Of a stretch of DNA of 11,528 bases, positions 1 through 6,452 are shown piece by piece. Every line of letters begins with the position of its first letter. The stretch's first letter is position 1. Under the pieces are notes generated by a model. It searched no databases and was not told the DNA's origin. It worked only from the letters and a program-made list of their open reading frames with translations. The translations under genes and the position numbers were made by a program. The stretch is from JAIBJP01 sp035601195 (lineage in GTDB: Bacteria; Actinomycetota; Thermoleophilia; Gaiellales; Gaiellaceae): positions 1-11,528 of the forward strand of contig DATNOU010000100.1 in assembly GCA_035601195.1 (NCBI GenBank), in the 5' to 3' direction.

Positions 1-1
1 C

Positions 2-499
2 GAGTACGACGAGCTCGACATGCCGCGCGCGCACTACAGGCGGTCCGCCGGGAACGTGACGTTCTTCATCCTCAACTCGAACCGCGTCAACTCGGTCCAG
101 ACGGAATGGCTGAAGAAGGTGCTTCCTGCGTCGACGGCCACGTGGAAGATCGTCGTCTTCCACCATCCCGCCTGGACCTGTGGCGGCTACCGCAGCAACA
201 CCGCGATCGTGCAGACGTGGGTGCCGCTCTTCGAGCGGTACGGCGTCCAGCTCGTCCTGAACGGGCACGACCACAACTACCAGCGCTTCGCGCCGCGCCA
301 CGGCGTTCGCTACATCGTCCATGGCGGCGGCGGGCAGCACCTCTATCCAATCGAGCGTTGCCCGGCCTCCTACCCGACCCGCAAGTTCGCTCGGGCCGTG
401 CACGGCTTCCTCTACCTGCGCGCGACCGATACGCAGCTCCGCGTCTCCTCGGTCACCCGGCGCCGGAACGTCATCGACAGCGTCGTCATATACCCGTAG
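2..499 (+). CDS. Calcineurin-like metallophosphoesterase (C-terminal part, 5' truncated)
   Basis: The reading frame is open from the left edge, so the N-terminus lies outside the window; an internal ATG at 20 is probably not the start. The visible 165 residues hold the C-terminal half of a calcineurin-like (Metallophos, purple acid phosphatase-like) domain. The segment VVFHHPAW supplies one metal-ligand His, and NGHDHNYQRF (GHDH at 263-274) is the classic GHxH metal-binding motif. The enzyme would hydrolyse phosphomonoesters or diesters using a two-metal centre; relatives are often secreted, but any signal peptide is out of view. The last codons (VVIYP-stop) overlap the left arm of the copA operator, and the TAG stop at 497-499 sits inside it. 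Substrate cannot be told from this fragment. Confidence 0.85.
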   Translation, partial: EYDELDMPRAHYRRSAGNVTFFILNSNRVNSVQTEWLKKVLPASTATWKIVVFHHPAWTCGGYRSNTAIVQTWVPLFERYGVQLVLNGHDHNYQRFAPRHGVRYIVHGGGGQHLYPIERCPASYPTRKFARAVHGFLYLRATDTQLRVSSVTRRRNVIDSVVIYP

Positions 500-511
500 G
501 GGGTATATACT
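483..511 (+). promoter_or_regulatory. copA promoter (leaderless)
   Basis: A -35-like TCGTCA (483-488, 4 of 6 matches to TTGACA) is separated by 17 bp from a -10 TATACT (506-511, one mismatch to TATAAT). The copA GTG at 518 lies six bases after the -10, where transcription should begin, so the mRNA is predicted to be leaderless. No Shine-Dalgarno sits at a useful distance: the GGGGG at 499-503 is about 14 nt upstream and belongs to the operator. Confidence 0.7.
488..508. promoter_or_regulatory. CsoR-type copper-responsive operator
   Basis: Perfect 8-bp inverted arms ATATACCC (488-495) and GGGTATAT (501-508) flank a 5-bp centre GTAGG. This matches the known CsoR operator pattern of TACCC/GGGTA arms around a G/C-rich core. 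It occupies the whole -35/-10 spacer of the copA promoter and overlaps the -10, so bound repressor would block RNA polymerase. The cognate repressor gene is two kilobases downstream in the same operon. Confidence 0.85.
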
Positions 512-517
512 GACGGT

Positions 518-2527
518 GTGAGCCAGATCTCTCTCGAGCTCGAGGGTATGACGTGTGCCTCGTGCGCGGCCCGCATCGAGAAGCAGCTCAACCAACTGGA
601 CAGCGTCGAGGCATCGGTGAACCTCGCCACCGAGCAGGCATCCGTTCGGTACGACCGTGCCCGGGTCTCCGTGGATGATCTCTTCCGCGCGGTCGAGTCC
701 GCCGGCTACCGCGCCTCGACGACCGCGCGCTCCGAGACCGACCCGCGAGATACCACGGCCGCACGGCTGCTGCTGGCCGCGGGTCTCACCGCCCCGCTCG
801 TCATCATCGCCATGGTCGGCGCCCTCCAGTTCTCCGGTTGGGAGTGGGTCGCCTTCGTGTTGGCGACGCCGGTCGTCTTCTGGGCCGGCTGGGCGTTTCA
901 CCTCGCGGCCGCGAGGAACCTCCGCCACCGGCTGGTGACGATGGACACGCTCATCTCGCTCGGCACCCTCGCCGCCTGGACGTGGTCGGTCGTGGCGCTG
1001 CTCGCGCTCGAGGACGCGGACACCTACTTCGAAGTCGCGGCCGTCATCACGACGCTCATCCTGCTCGGACGCTTCTTCGAGAGCCGTGCGCGGCGGCGAT
1101 CGGGAGAAGCCCTCCGGGCCCTCGCCAAGTTGTCCGTTCCCGATCACGGTCTCGCGGTTGGAGACGTGTTCGTCGTGCGGCCGGGCGAGCGGATCGCCAC
1201 CGACGGCGTCGTCCTCGAAGGGCGCTCGGCAGTCGATCGCTCACTTCTCACCGGCGAGCCGGTTCCGGACGAAGTCGCTCCTGGTGACGAGGTCGCGGGC
1301 GGCACGATCAACGAGCTCGGGCGGCTCGTCGTGCGCGCCACCCGCGTAGGCGCGGACACGACGCTCGCGCAGATCGCGCGGCTCGTGGCGGACGCCCAGG
1401 CCGGCAAGGCGCCCGTGCAGCGCCTCGCAGATCGGGTCTCTTCCGTTTTCGTGCCCGTCGTCATCGGGATCTCGCTCGCGACGCTGGCGGGCTGCCTTCT
1501 CTTCACCGGGGACGTGACCGCGGCTTTGACTGCCGCCGTCGCCGTCCTCATCATCGCCTGCCCCTGTGCGCTCGGCCTCGCGACGCCCACCGCGCTCATG
1601 GTCGGGACCGGCCGCGGAGCCCAGCTCGGGATCCTGATCAGCGGCCCCGAGATCCTCGAACGTACCCGCGCCGTCACCACCGTCGTCCTCGACAAGACCG
1701 GGACGGTCACCGAGGGGCGCATGCGCTTCGTCGAGAACGGTCTCCCGCCGGACCTACTCCGGCTGGCGGGTGCGGTCGAAGACGCAAGCGAGCATCCCGT
1801 CGCGCGTGCTGTGGCCGAGGAGGCCCGCGCCCGGTTCGGATCCCTACCTCGCGTCGACGAGTTCCGGGCCCTGCCCGGGCTCGGAGTGATCGGGGTCGTG
1901 GAGGGCAGACGGGTCGAGATCGAGCGGGGCGGGGTCCTCGTCGACGGCGATCGGGTTGGACAGCTGCTCGTCGAGGACGCGGTCAAGCCGACGAGCGCCG
2001 AGGCAGTCGCGGACCTCCACGCACTGGGGCTCGTGCCCGTGCTCCTCACGGGCGACGACGAGAGCACCGCACGGCGCGTGGCCGCCGAGGTCGGAATCGA
2101 CCGCGTGCTGGCCGCGGTGCTTCCTGCGGGGAAGGCCGCGGAGGTACGGCGCCTCCAGGAGGCCGGCGAGGTCGTGGCCGTCGTCGGAGACGGAATCAAC
2201 GACGCTCCGGCACTCGCGCAGGCCGATCTCGGCATCGCCATCGGCACGGGAACGGACGTTGCCATCGAGGCGAGCGACCTCACGCTGGTGTCCGGCGACC
2301 TGCGGGCGGCTCCGGACGCGATCCGGCTGGCCCGGCGCGTTCTGGCCACGATCAGGACTAACCTGTTCTGGGCGTTCGCCTACAACGTCGCCGCCATCCC
2401 GCTCGCAGTCGTCGGGCTGCTGAGCCCGATCGTGGCTGCCGGCGCGATGGCCTTTTCGAGCGTGTTCGTCGTTACGAACAGCCTGCGACTGCGCCGCTTT
2501 TCCAGCCCGAGGGAGGTCAGCCCGTGA
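518..2527 (+). CDS. copA: Cu(I)-exporting P1B-type ATPase CopA
   Basis: Pumps Cu(I) out of the cytoplasm across the inner membrane using ATP. One N-terminal heavy-metal-associated domain carries GMTCASC (residues 10-16). The actuator-domain TGE is at 245-247, the membrane metal site CPC at 348-350, the phosphorylated Asp in DKTGT at 392-396, the nucleotide-binding SEHP at 424-427 and the hinge GDGINDAP at 557-564. About eight membrane helices are seen: four before the actuator domain, two around CPC and two at the end. The last pair contains AYN and MAFSS, which fit the P1B-1 Cu(I)/Ag(I) signature. At 669 aa it is short for the family. One reason is a compact stretch at about residues 456-490, where the usual GN(K/R)xLM helix region of the N-domain seems to be missing. 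The GTG start directly follows the CsoR-controlled promoter. Its stop overlaps csoR by 4 bp. Confidence 0.96.
   Translation: MSQISLELEGMTCASCAARIEKQLNQLDSVEASVNLATEQASVRYDRARVSVDDLFRAVESAGYRASTTARSETDPRDTTAARLLLAAGLTAPLVIIAMVGALQFSGWEWVAFVLATPVVFWAGWAFHLAAARNLRHRLVTMDTLISLGTLAAWTWSVVALLALEDADTYFEVAAVITTLILLGRFFESRARRRSGEALRALAKLSVPDHGLAVGDVFVVRPGERIATDGVVLEGRSAVDRSLLTGEPVPDEVAPGDEVAGGTINELGRLVVRATRVGADTTLAQIARLVADAQAGKAPVQRLADRVSSVFVPVVIGISLATLAGCLLFTGDVTAALTAAVAVLIIACPCALGLATPTALMVGTGRGAQLGILISGPEILERTRAVTTVVLDKTGTVTEGRMRFVENGLPPDLLRLAGAVEDASEHPVARAVAEEARARFGSLPRVDEFRALPGLGVIGVVEGRRVEIERGGVLVDGDRVGQLLVEDAVKPTSAEAVADLHALGLVPVLLTGDDESTARRVAAEVGIDRVLAAVLPAGKAAEVRRLQEAGEVVAVVGDGINDAPALAQADLGIAIGTGTDVAIEASDLTLVSGDLRAAPDAIRLARRVLATIRTNLFWAFAYNVAAIPLAVVGLLSPIVAAGAMAFSSVFVVTNSLRLRRFSSPREVSP
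2511..2517 (+). promoter_or_regulatory. csoR Shine-Dalgarno
   Basis: GGGAGGT lies six bases before the csoR GTG, inside the 3' end of copA. It fixes the start and contrasts with copA itself, which has none. Confidence 0.75.
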
Positions 2528-2820
2528 GCAAGCCGTACGGATACGTGTCGGACAAGGAGGCGCTCGTCAAGCGGCTCCACCGGATCGAGGGCCAGGTGCG
2601 CGGCATCGAGCGGATGGTCGACGACGAGCGCTACTGCATCGACATCCTCACGCAGATCGCCGCCACGACAACCGCCCTCGAGAGCCTCGCCTTTCAGATC
2701 CTCGAGGGCCATGTGGAGAGCTGCGTCGCGGGGGCGCTTTCCTCAGGCGACGCCGAGGTGGCCGCAGACAAGAGCCGCGAGCTGCTCGAGGCCGTGCACC
2801 GCTTCTCGCGCACGAAATAG
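2524..2820 (+). CDS. csoR: Copper-sensing transcriptional repressor CsoR
   Basis: A 98-residue all-helical protein of the CsoR/RcnR (DUF156) family. The family signature runs RLHRIEGQVRGIERMVDDE, followed by Cys38, His63 and Cys67. The 25- and 4-residue spacings equal the C-H-C copper-binding triad of M. tuberculosis CsoR (C36-H61-C65), and a Tyr precedes the first Cys as there. This supports Cu(I) sensing over the nickel (RcnR) or formaldehyde (FrmR) branches. Apo-CsoR should bind the operator at 488-508 and release it on binding Cu(I), giving autoregulation of the operon. The GTG start overlaps the copA stop (GTGA), and GGGAGGT at 2511-2517 is a good Shine-Dalgarno, so translation is coupled. 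Confidence 0.94.
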   Translation: MSKPYGYVSDKEALVKRLHRIEGQVRGIERMVDDERYCIDILTQIAATTTALESLAFQILEGHVESCVAGALSSGDAEVAADKSRELLEAVHRFSRTK

Positions 2821-2821
2821 C

Positions 2822-3175
2822 TTGCCGCGCTACCTCACGTACGCGGCAGGCGCTCTCGCACTCCTTGTCGCGCTAGCGTCCGGCGAGCTCTGGACGGGAA
2901 TCCTGCCGGGCGCCTTGGTGGCTGCGCTCGTGAGCCTCGACTACGTGATCTGGGTCGGCCGCAACCGCCCTTGGCACGACTGGACGGTGATCCTGCTGCT
3001 CCTGCCCGCCATCTTCGCGGCGGTCTGGATCGGCGTGGGTGGACTGCTGCTCGACGTCACCCGTTCGGACTCGGACCGCCTGCTCTTCGAGGTCGGCCCC
3101 GGCATCGGCCTCGTGGGGCTTCTGTGCACGCTGATCGCCTACCACGGCCGCCACCATCCCAATGAGCACCGCTGA
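2822..3175 (+). CDS. Small four-helix membrane protein with His-rich tail, third gene of copper operon
   Basis: The frame is open further upstream, but that part overlaps csoR, so the best start is TTG at 2822, one base after the csoR stop. No Shine-Dalgarno is evident, and re-initiation after csoR would explain translation. The 117 residues contain four hydrophobic stretches: about 5-20, 27-45, 54-77 and 91-107. A short loop with RNRPWHDW follows the second, and an acidic/basic loop (TRSDSDR) lies between helices 3 and 4. The C-terminus, YHGRHHPNEHR, has four His in eleven residues, which could bind metal. I do not recognise a family. The position suggests a part in copper handling or envelope protection, but that is inference from the operon only. 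Confidence 0.7.
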   Translation: MPRYLTYAAGALALLVALASGELWTGILPGALVAALVSLDYVIWVGRNRPWHDWTVILLLLPAIFAAVWIGVGGLLLDVTRSDSDRLLFEVGPGIGLVGLLCTLIAYHGRHHPNEHR

Positions 3176-3179
3176 AGAG

Positions 3180-3201
3180 TTTGTGTTCCAGGCGCACAAG
3201 C
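3180..3201. repeat. Imperfect palindrome, copy 1 of 2
   Basis: TTTGTG and CACAAGC flank a nine-base centre, giving a 5-bp TTGTG/CACAA inverted repeat. It begins four bases after the copper operon ends. A second copy with the same length and arms lies at 3253-3274. There is no T-tract, so it is not a standard terminator. Role unknown. Confidence 0.5.
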
Positions 3202-3252
3202 CCCAGAAGCCTCCTAGAGCGGGCTCGACCGAGGAAAGACGTCGAACTGAGC

Positions 3253-3274
3253 TTTGTGCTCGTGAAACACAAGC
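3253..3274. repeat. Imperfect palindrome, copy 2 of 2
   Basis: Same arms as copy 1 (TTTGTG ... CACAAGC) and same 22-bp length, with a largely different centre. It sits ten bases before the end of the convergent RCK gene. With a preceding GC, the left arm reads GCTTTGTG against CACAAGC. The two copies are 73 bp apart between convergent operons. Confidence 0.5.
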
Positions 3275-3283
3275 GGTCGGTTT

Positions 3284-3958
3284 CTAAACCCGGGCTCTTT
3301 CGTCGAGCAAGACCTTCTTGAGCTCGGTTTCGCGGCCCGGCTCCAGGATGGCGAGCACCTGGTCGCCGGCGCGGAGCTCGGTCGAGCCGACGGCGATCTC
3401 GGCCTTGCCCTCGCGCATGACGGAGATGAGGCGCGTGCTCTCCGGCAGGCGCAGCTCCTCAACGCGCTTCCCTTCCGCAGCCGAGCGCGGCTTGATCTCG
3501 ACCTCCACGATCTCGAGGTTCTCCTTCCGAAGCTCGAGCAGATGGACGAGCTCGTGTTGCGGCACCTCGTGCTCGATGAGGGCCAAGACCATGTTGGTGG
3601 CCGACACCGTGGGGGAAATGTTGAGGAGGTCGAAGTGCGGCTCGTTGCGCGGGTCGTTGACGCGCGCGATCACCTTCTCGACGCCGTACTTCTCGCGCGC
3701 GAGCTGGCAGATGACGATGTTGTCCTCGTCGTCTCCGGTGACGGCGACGACGATGTCGGGCGGCCGGGAGATTCCCGCCCGCTCGAGCACGAAGAGCTCC
3801 GTGCCGTCGCCATAGACGGCGCGATGCTCGAACTCCTCCTCGAGCCGCTCGAAGCGGTTGCGCTCCTGTTCGATCAGAGCGACCTCGTGGTTGAGGGCGA
3901 GCAAGGTGCGGGTGACGCTCACGCCCACTTTCCCGCCGCCCACGACGAGCAGGAACAT
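3284..3958 (-). CDS. TrkA-family K+ uptake regulator (RCK_N + RCK_C)
   Basis: A 224-residue cytoplasmic protein. The N-terminal Rossmann fold has GxGxxG at Gly7-Gly9-Gly12 (VVGGGKVG) and an acidic residue (Glu30) after strand 2, as expected for NAD(H)/nucleotide binding. It continues as RCK_N (TrkA_N) to about residue 120. From about 138 a TrkA_C (RCK_C) domain follows, with the typical run LPESTRLISVMREGK and ending AGDQVLAILEPG. Proteins of this type form rings that gate K+ transporters in response to nucleotides. Last gene of the five-gene minus-strand operon; its ATG overlaps the previous stop (TGATG). The pair resembles the actinobacterial CeoB/CeoC (TrkA/TrkB) pair. No TrkH/KtrB pore gene is in the window. 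Confidence 0.9.
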   Translation of the reverse strand: MFLLVVGGGKVGVSVTRTLLALNHEVALIEQERNRFERLEEEFEHRAVYGDGTELFVLERAGISRPPDIVVAVTGDDEDNIVICQLAREKYGVEKVIARVNDPRNEPHFDLLNISPTVSATNMVLALIEHEVPQHELVHLLELRKENLEIVEVEIKPRSAAEGKRVEELRLPESTRLISVMREGKAEIAVGSTELRAGDQVLAILEPGRETELKKVLLDERARV

Positions 3959-4368
3959 CAGGCCTTCTCGCTCCCCAGAGCCGAGTCAGTCAGGGCCTTG
4001 ATCGCGGTCCCCGTCGGGGAGACGACGTCGAAGCCTCGCCCGGAGTAGAACTCCGCCCGCGCCGGGTCAAGGATGCGCGCTGCGACGTGCGGGACCTCGT
4101 AGCGGAGCTTCGCCACCTGGGCGACGACGATATTCGTGTTGTCCCCGTCCGTCGAAGCGATGAGAGCGTCGGCTTCCGCGATCCCGGCGTCCTCGAGCAC
4201 CCGGATGTCGAGGGCGTGGCCCACGTGGAACTCGCCCGGCCAGTCCTCTCCGAGACGGCCAAGGGCCTCCTCGCTCTCGTCGAGCGCGACCACCTCCCAC
4301 TCCGCCTTGAGCAGGCGCTTGGCGAGCGCGGAGCCGACGCGCCCGCAGCCGACGATCAGGGCCTTCAT
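3958..4368 (-). CDS. TrkA_N (RCK_N) domain protein lacking RCK_C
   Basis: A 136-residue Rossmann protein. It shows VGCGRVG (Gly7-x-Gly9-x-x-Gly12), Asp30 after strand 2, and the TrkA_N pattern DALIASTDGDNTNIVVAQ near residues 88-105. It stops after the RCK_N domain (ISPTGTAIKALTDSALGSEKA), where relatives such as mycobacterial CeoC (about 220 aa) continue into RCK_C. The reading frame ends cleanly at a TGA that overlaps the next ATG, so this looks like a genuine one-domain protein and not an accidental break. It probably assembles with its full-length neighbour to form a mixed RCK ring. The ATG lies 11 nt after the upstream permease stop, with only a weak GGGCCG as a possible ribosome site. 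Confidence 0.88.
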   Translation of the reverse strand: MKALIVGCGRVGSALAKRLLKAEWEVVALDESEEALGRLGEDWPGEFHVGHALDIRVLEDAGIAEADALIASTDGDNTNIVVAQVAKLRYEVPHVAARILDPARAEFYSGRGFDVVSPTGTAIKALTDSALGSEKA

Positions 4369-4379
4369 CGGCCCGAAGC

Positions 4380-6287
4380 CTAGCCTTCCAACACTCCCTG
4401 CGGATACGTAATCACCATCACCTCGCAGGGGGCCCGGCGCAGGACGTAGTCCACGGTCGGGCTGAAGAAACGGGATTGCCGGCGCCAGCGCGGCGAGGAT
4501 CCGAGCAAGATGAGGTCGACGCTATCGTTTGAGGCGCTCTCGACGATCGCTTCGCCGATGGCGCGGGCACGGATGATCTCCCCGTCGACCTCGACGCCGT
4601 GCTCTGACGCGAGGAGCTTGGCGTCGGCGAGCGACGCCTCGGCGCGCTCCTCCTGGTCGAGAAGCTCCGCGTCGAGCGGCATGTCGAGCGGGACGCGGAT
4701 GACGTGCAGAGCACGTACGGAGCAGGAGCGCTCCTCGGCGAGCCGGATCGCGGTGGCGAGCATTTCCTCCCCGATCGGGCCGAGCTTCAGGGGGACGAGG
4801 ATGCTCTGGTAGACGCCTTCCTCTTCGGGAACAAGGTCTGCTTCGACTGGCTCCACCTGTTGCAGCAGGCGCGCGTGCTCGCGGCGCCGGACGAAGATGA
4901 AGACGGCCGCTCCGGCCGCCAGCCAAGTCGGCCCTGCGATGCGGGCTGCGTCGTGCGTGACGAGAGCCGCAATCCAGAGCGCGAAGGTGAGTGGCGCACC
5001 GACGAGAGCGGCCACGGGGACGGGAGCGCCCCGGATACTCATGTTCCCTTTGACCCGGAAGGGTCGCGGGAGTCCCGGCTCGCTGAACCGGAGCCGGATC
5101 ACCGCCAGCTGTGCCGCTGTGAACGCAAGCAGGGCGCCGAAGCTGTAGAGGCTTGCGAGGAAACGCACCTCCCCGCCGGCGAAGCTCGCCGCGACTAGAA
5201 GCGCGACGGCGATGGCTGCTCCGCTCGCAATCGAGATGGGCGCGATAAGCGTCCGCTGGTTCAGCCGCCCGAACGCCCGGGGCAACATCGCGCGTTGACC
5301 CATCGAGTAGGCGAGGCGGCCGGCTCCGGACAACGAGGTCGAAACGGTCGCAATGAGAATGACTACGCCCGTGACTCCGAGGAAGACACGAAGGGAGTCC
5401 ACCGCCCAGCCTGGGAGCTCTCCGCCAAAGGCCTCCGCTATGCCCAGGATCGGCGCGCGCAGCCAAGTCGTGCCGAGATCGCTCGCGAAGCCGCCCGGCC
5501 CGGCTGGATCGGGATGAGCCGGATAGGCCGAGATACCGATCGCGGCGATCGCGACCGAGACAGCGACCACCGCGCCGATGCCGGCGAAGACGCTGCGGGG
5601 AAGGGTCCGCCCCGGCTCCCGTGCCTCGGCGGCGAGATTCGCGACGGTCTCGAGGCCCGTGTACGCGAGCGTCGCGAGCGCGAGCGAGAAGAAGAGCGCG
5701 TGCCAGGTCGGAGCGGTGCCGAGGTCGAGCCCGCGCGACAGCCCGTCGGTCGAGAGGAGGAGCGCGAAGCCGAGAACGATGAGGACGAGGTGCGAGGCGA
5801 ACGCCAGCACGGCGATGAGCTCCGCCGCCCGGTAGAGCTGCGCGCGGCGGAACAGGCGCACGACAGCGAGCACGACGATCACCCCGATACCCGCGACGAT
5901 GTCCCAGGGCTCGTCCGTGACTGCGTCCCAGCCGATGGCCGTGCCGAAGTAATGCGGGACGAACAGAGCCGCCAGGGCGATCACGATCAGGTAGTCGAGG
6001 AAGAGCGCCCACCCGGTGACGAAGCCGGCCGGGTCGTTGAACGCCCGTCGGACGAACGTCGCTGCGCCGCCAGTCTCCGGAAGTGCGGCCGTCCCCTCCG
6101 CATAAGAGAGCGCAACCAGCATGAAGAGGAGCCCGACTACGAGCAGCACCCACGGCGTGAAGCCGAGAGCGTTCAACGCGACGACGCCCAGGGCGATGTA
6201 GATCGACGAGCCGATCTCTCCGTACGCGACGGAGGCGATCGAGCTCGCACCCAGAACGCGACTGAGACCGGGAAGGCGCTTGGCCAT
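4380..6287 (-). CDS. APC-superfamily permease with C-terminal USP domain (KimA/KUP-like, probable K+ transporter)
   Basis: 635 residues. About twelve membrane helices fill residues 15-470, followed by a cytoplasmic universal-stress-protein-like domain at 492-635. The first helix carries AYGEIGSSIY (21-30), which recalls the YGDIGTSP signature of KUP potassium transporters. AYTGLETVANLAAEARE near 215-235 is the usual APC helix-6 motif. The layout (APC core plus USP tail, about 610-640 aa) is that of Bacillus KimA, a K+/H+ symporter whose USP-fold tail binds c-di-AMP. Adjacent RCK genes support potassium as substrate, although amino-acid transport cannot be excluded. In the USP part the nucleotide loop is degenerate (GSSPRWRRQSRFFSPT in place of G-x2-G-x9-G-S/T). 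The ATG directly follows the TAG of the preceding small gene with no gap. A paralogue lies two genes upstream. Confidence 0.88.
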   Translation of the reverse strand: MAKRLPGLSRVLGASSIASVAYGEIGSSIYIALGVVALNALGFTPWVLLVVGLLFMLVALSYAEGTAALPETGGAATFVRRAFNDPAGFVTGWALFLDYLIVIALAALFVPHYFGTAIGWDAVTDEPWDIVAGIGVIVVLAVVRLFRRAQLYRAAELIAVLAFASHLVLIVLGFALLLSTDGLSRGLDLGTAPTWHALFFSLALATLAYTGLETVANLAAEAREPGRTLPRSVFAGIGAVVAVSVAIAAIGISAYPAHPDPAGPGGFASDLGTTWLRAPILGIAEAFGGELPGWAVDSLRVFLGVTGVVILIATVSTSLSGAGRLAYSMGQRAMLPRAFGRLNQRTLIAPISIASGAAIAVALLVAASFAGGEVRFLASLYSFGALLAFTAAQLAVIRLRFSEPGLPRPFRVKGNMSIRGAPVPVAALVGAPLTFALWIAALVTHDAARIAGPTWLAAGAAVFIFVRRREHARLLQQVEPVEADLVPEEEGVYQSILVPLKLGPIGEEMLATAIRLAEERSCSVRALHVIRVPLDMPLDAELLDQEERAEASLADAKLLASEHGVEVDGEIIRARAIGEAIVESASNDSVDLILLGSSPRWRRQSRFFSPTVDYVLRRAPCEVMVITYPQGVLEG

Positions 6288-6452
6288 CTATTTCGACGAA
6301 AAGTACAGCCGCCCGGCCCCCGCGAGCGTGAGCACAGCGCCGAGGGCATACCCGACGCCGCCCCCCAAGTAGGCGGTCTCCGCAATCAGCGCGATTCCGA
6401 GGAGGACGAGGAGCCCAGAGACGGCCGCCGTCGTCCGAGCACGGGTGATCAT
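6288..6452 (-). CDS. 54-residue two-helix membrane peptide between the two permeases
   Basis: A longer frame starts at 6488, but ATG at 6452 forms an ATGA overlap with the stop of the upstream permease, the common coupled-translation layout, so I take that start. The product is 54 residues with two hydrophobic helices (about 9-25 and 29-45) separated by a Gly-rich turn (YLGGGVGYALGA), ending RLYFSSK. Its TAG is followed at once by the ATG of the second permease. I do not recognise a family. Being locked between two APC-USP paralogues, it may be a small accessory subunit of one or both, in the manner of KdpF for Kdp; this is inference. Confidence 0.65.
   Translation of the reverse strand: MITRARTTAAVSGLLVLLGIALIAETAYLGGGVGYALGAVLTLAGAGRLYFSSK

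Noticed and set aside
20..22. ATG at 20 as the true start of the metallophosphoesterase
   Set aside because: The frame is open to the left edge and the protein lacks the N-terminal metal-binding half of the family.
1144..2349. Long open frame antisense to copA (about 400 codons)
   Set aside because: It is low-complexity Ser/Arg/Thr-rich and lies fully opposite a gene with all P-type ATPase motifs; a GC-bias shadow.
4522..6153. 543-codon minus-strand frame overlapping the second permease
   Set aside because: Arg-rich shadow in another frame of the same strand; the permease frame has clear helices and a USP domain.
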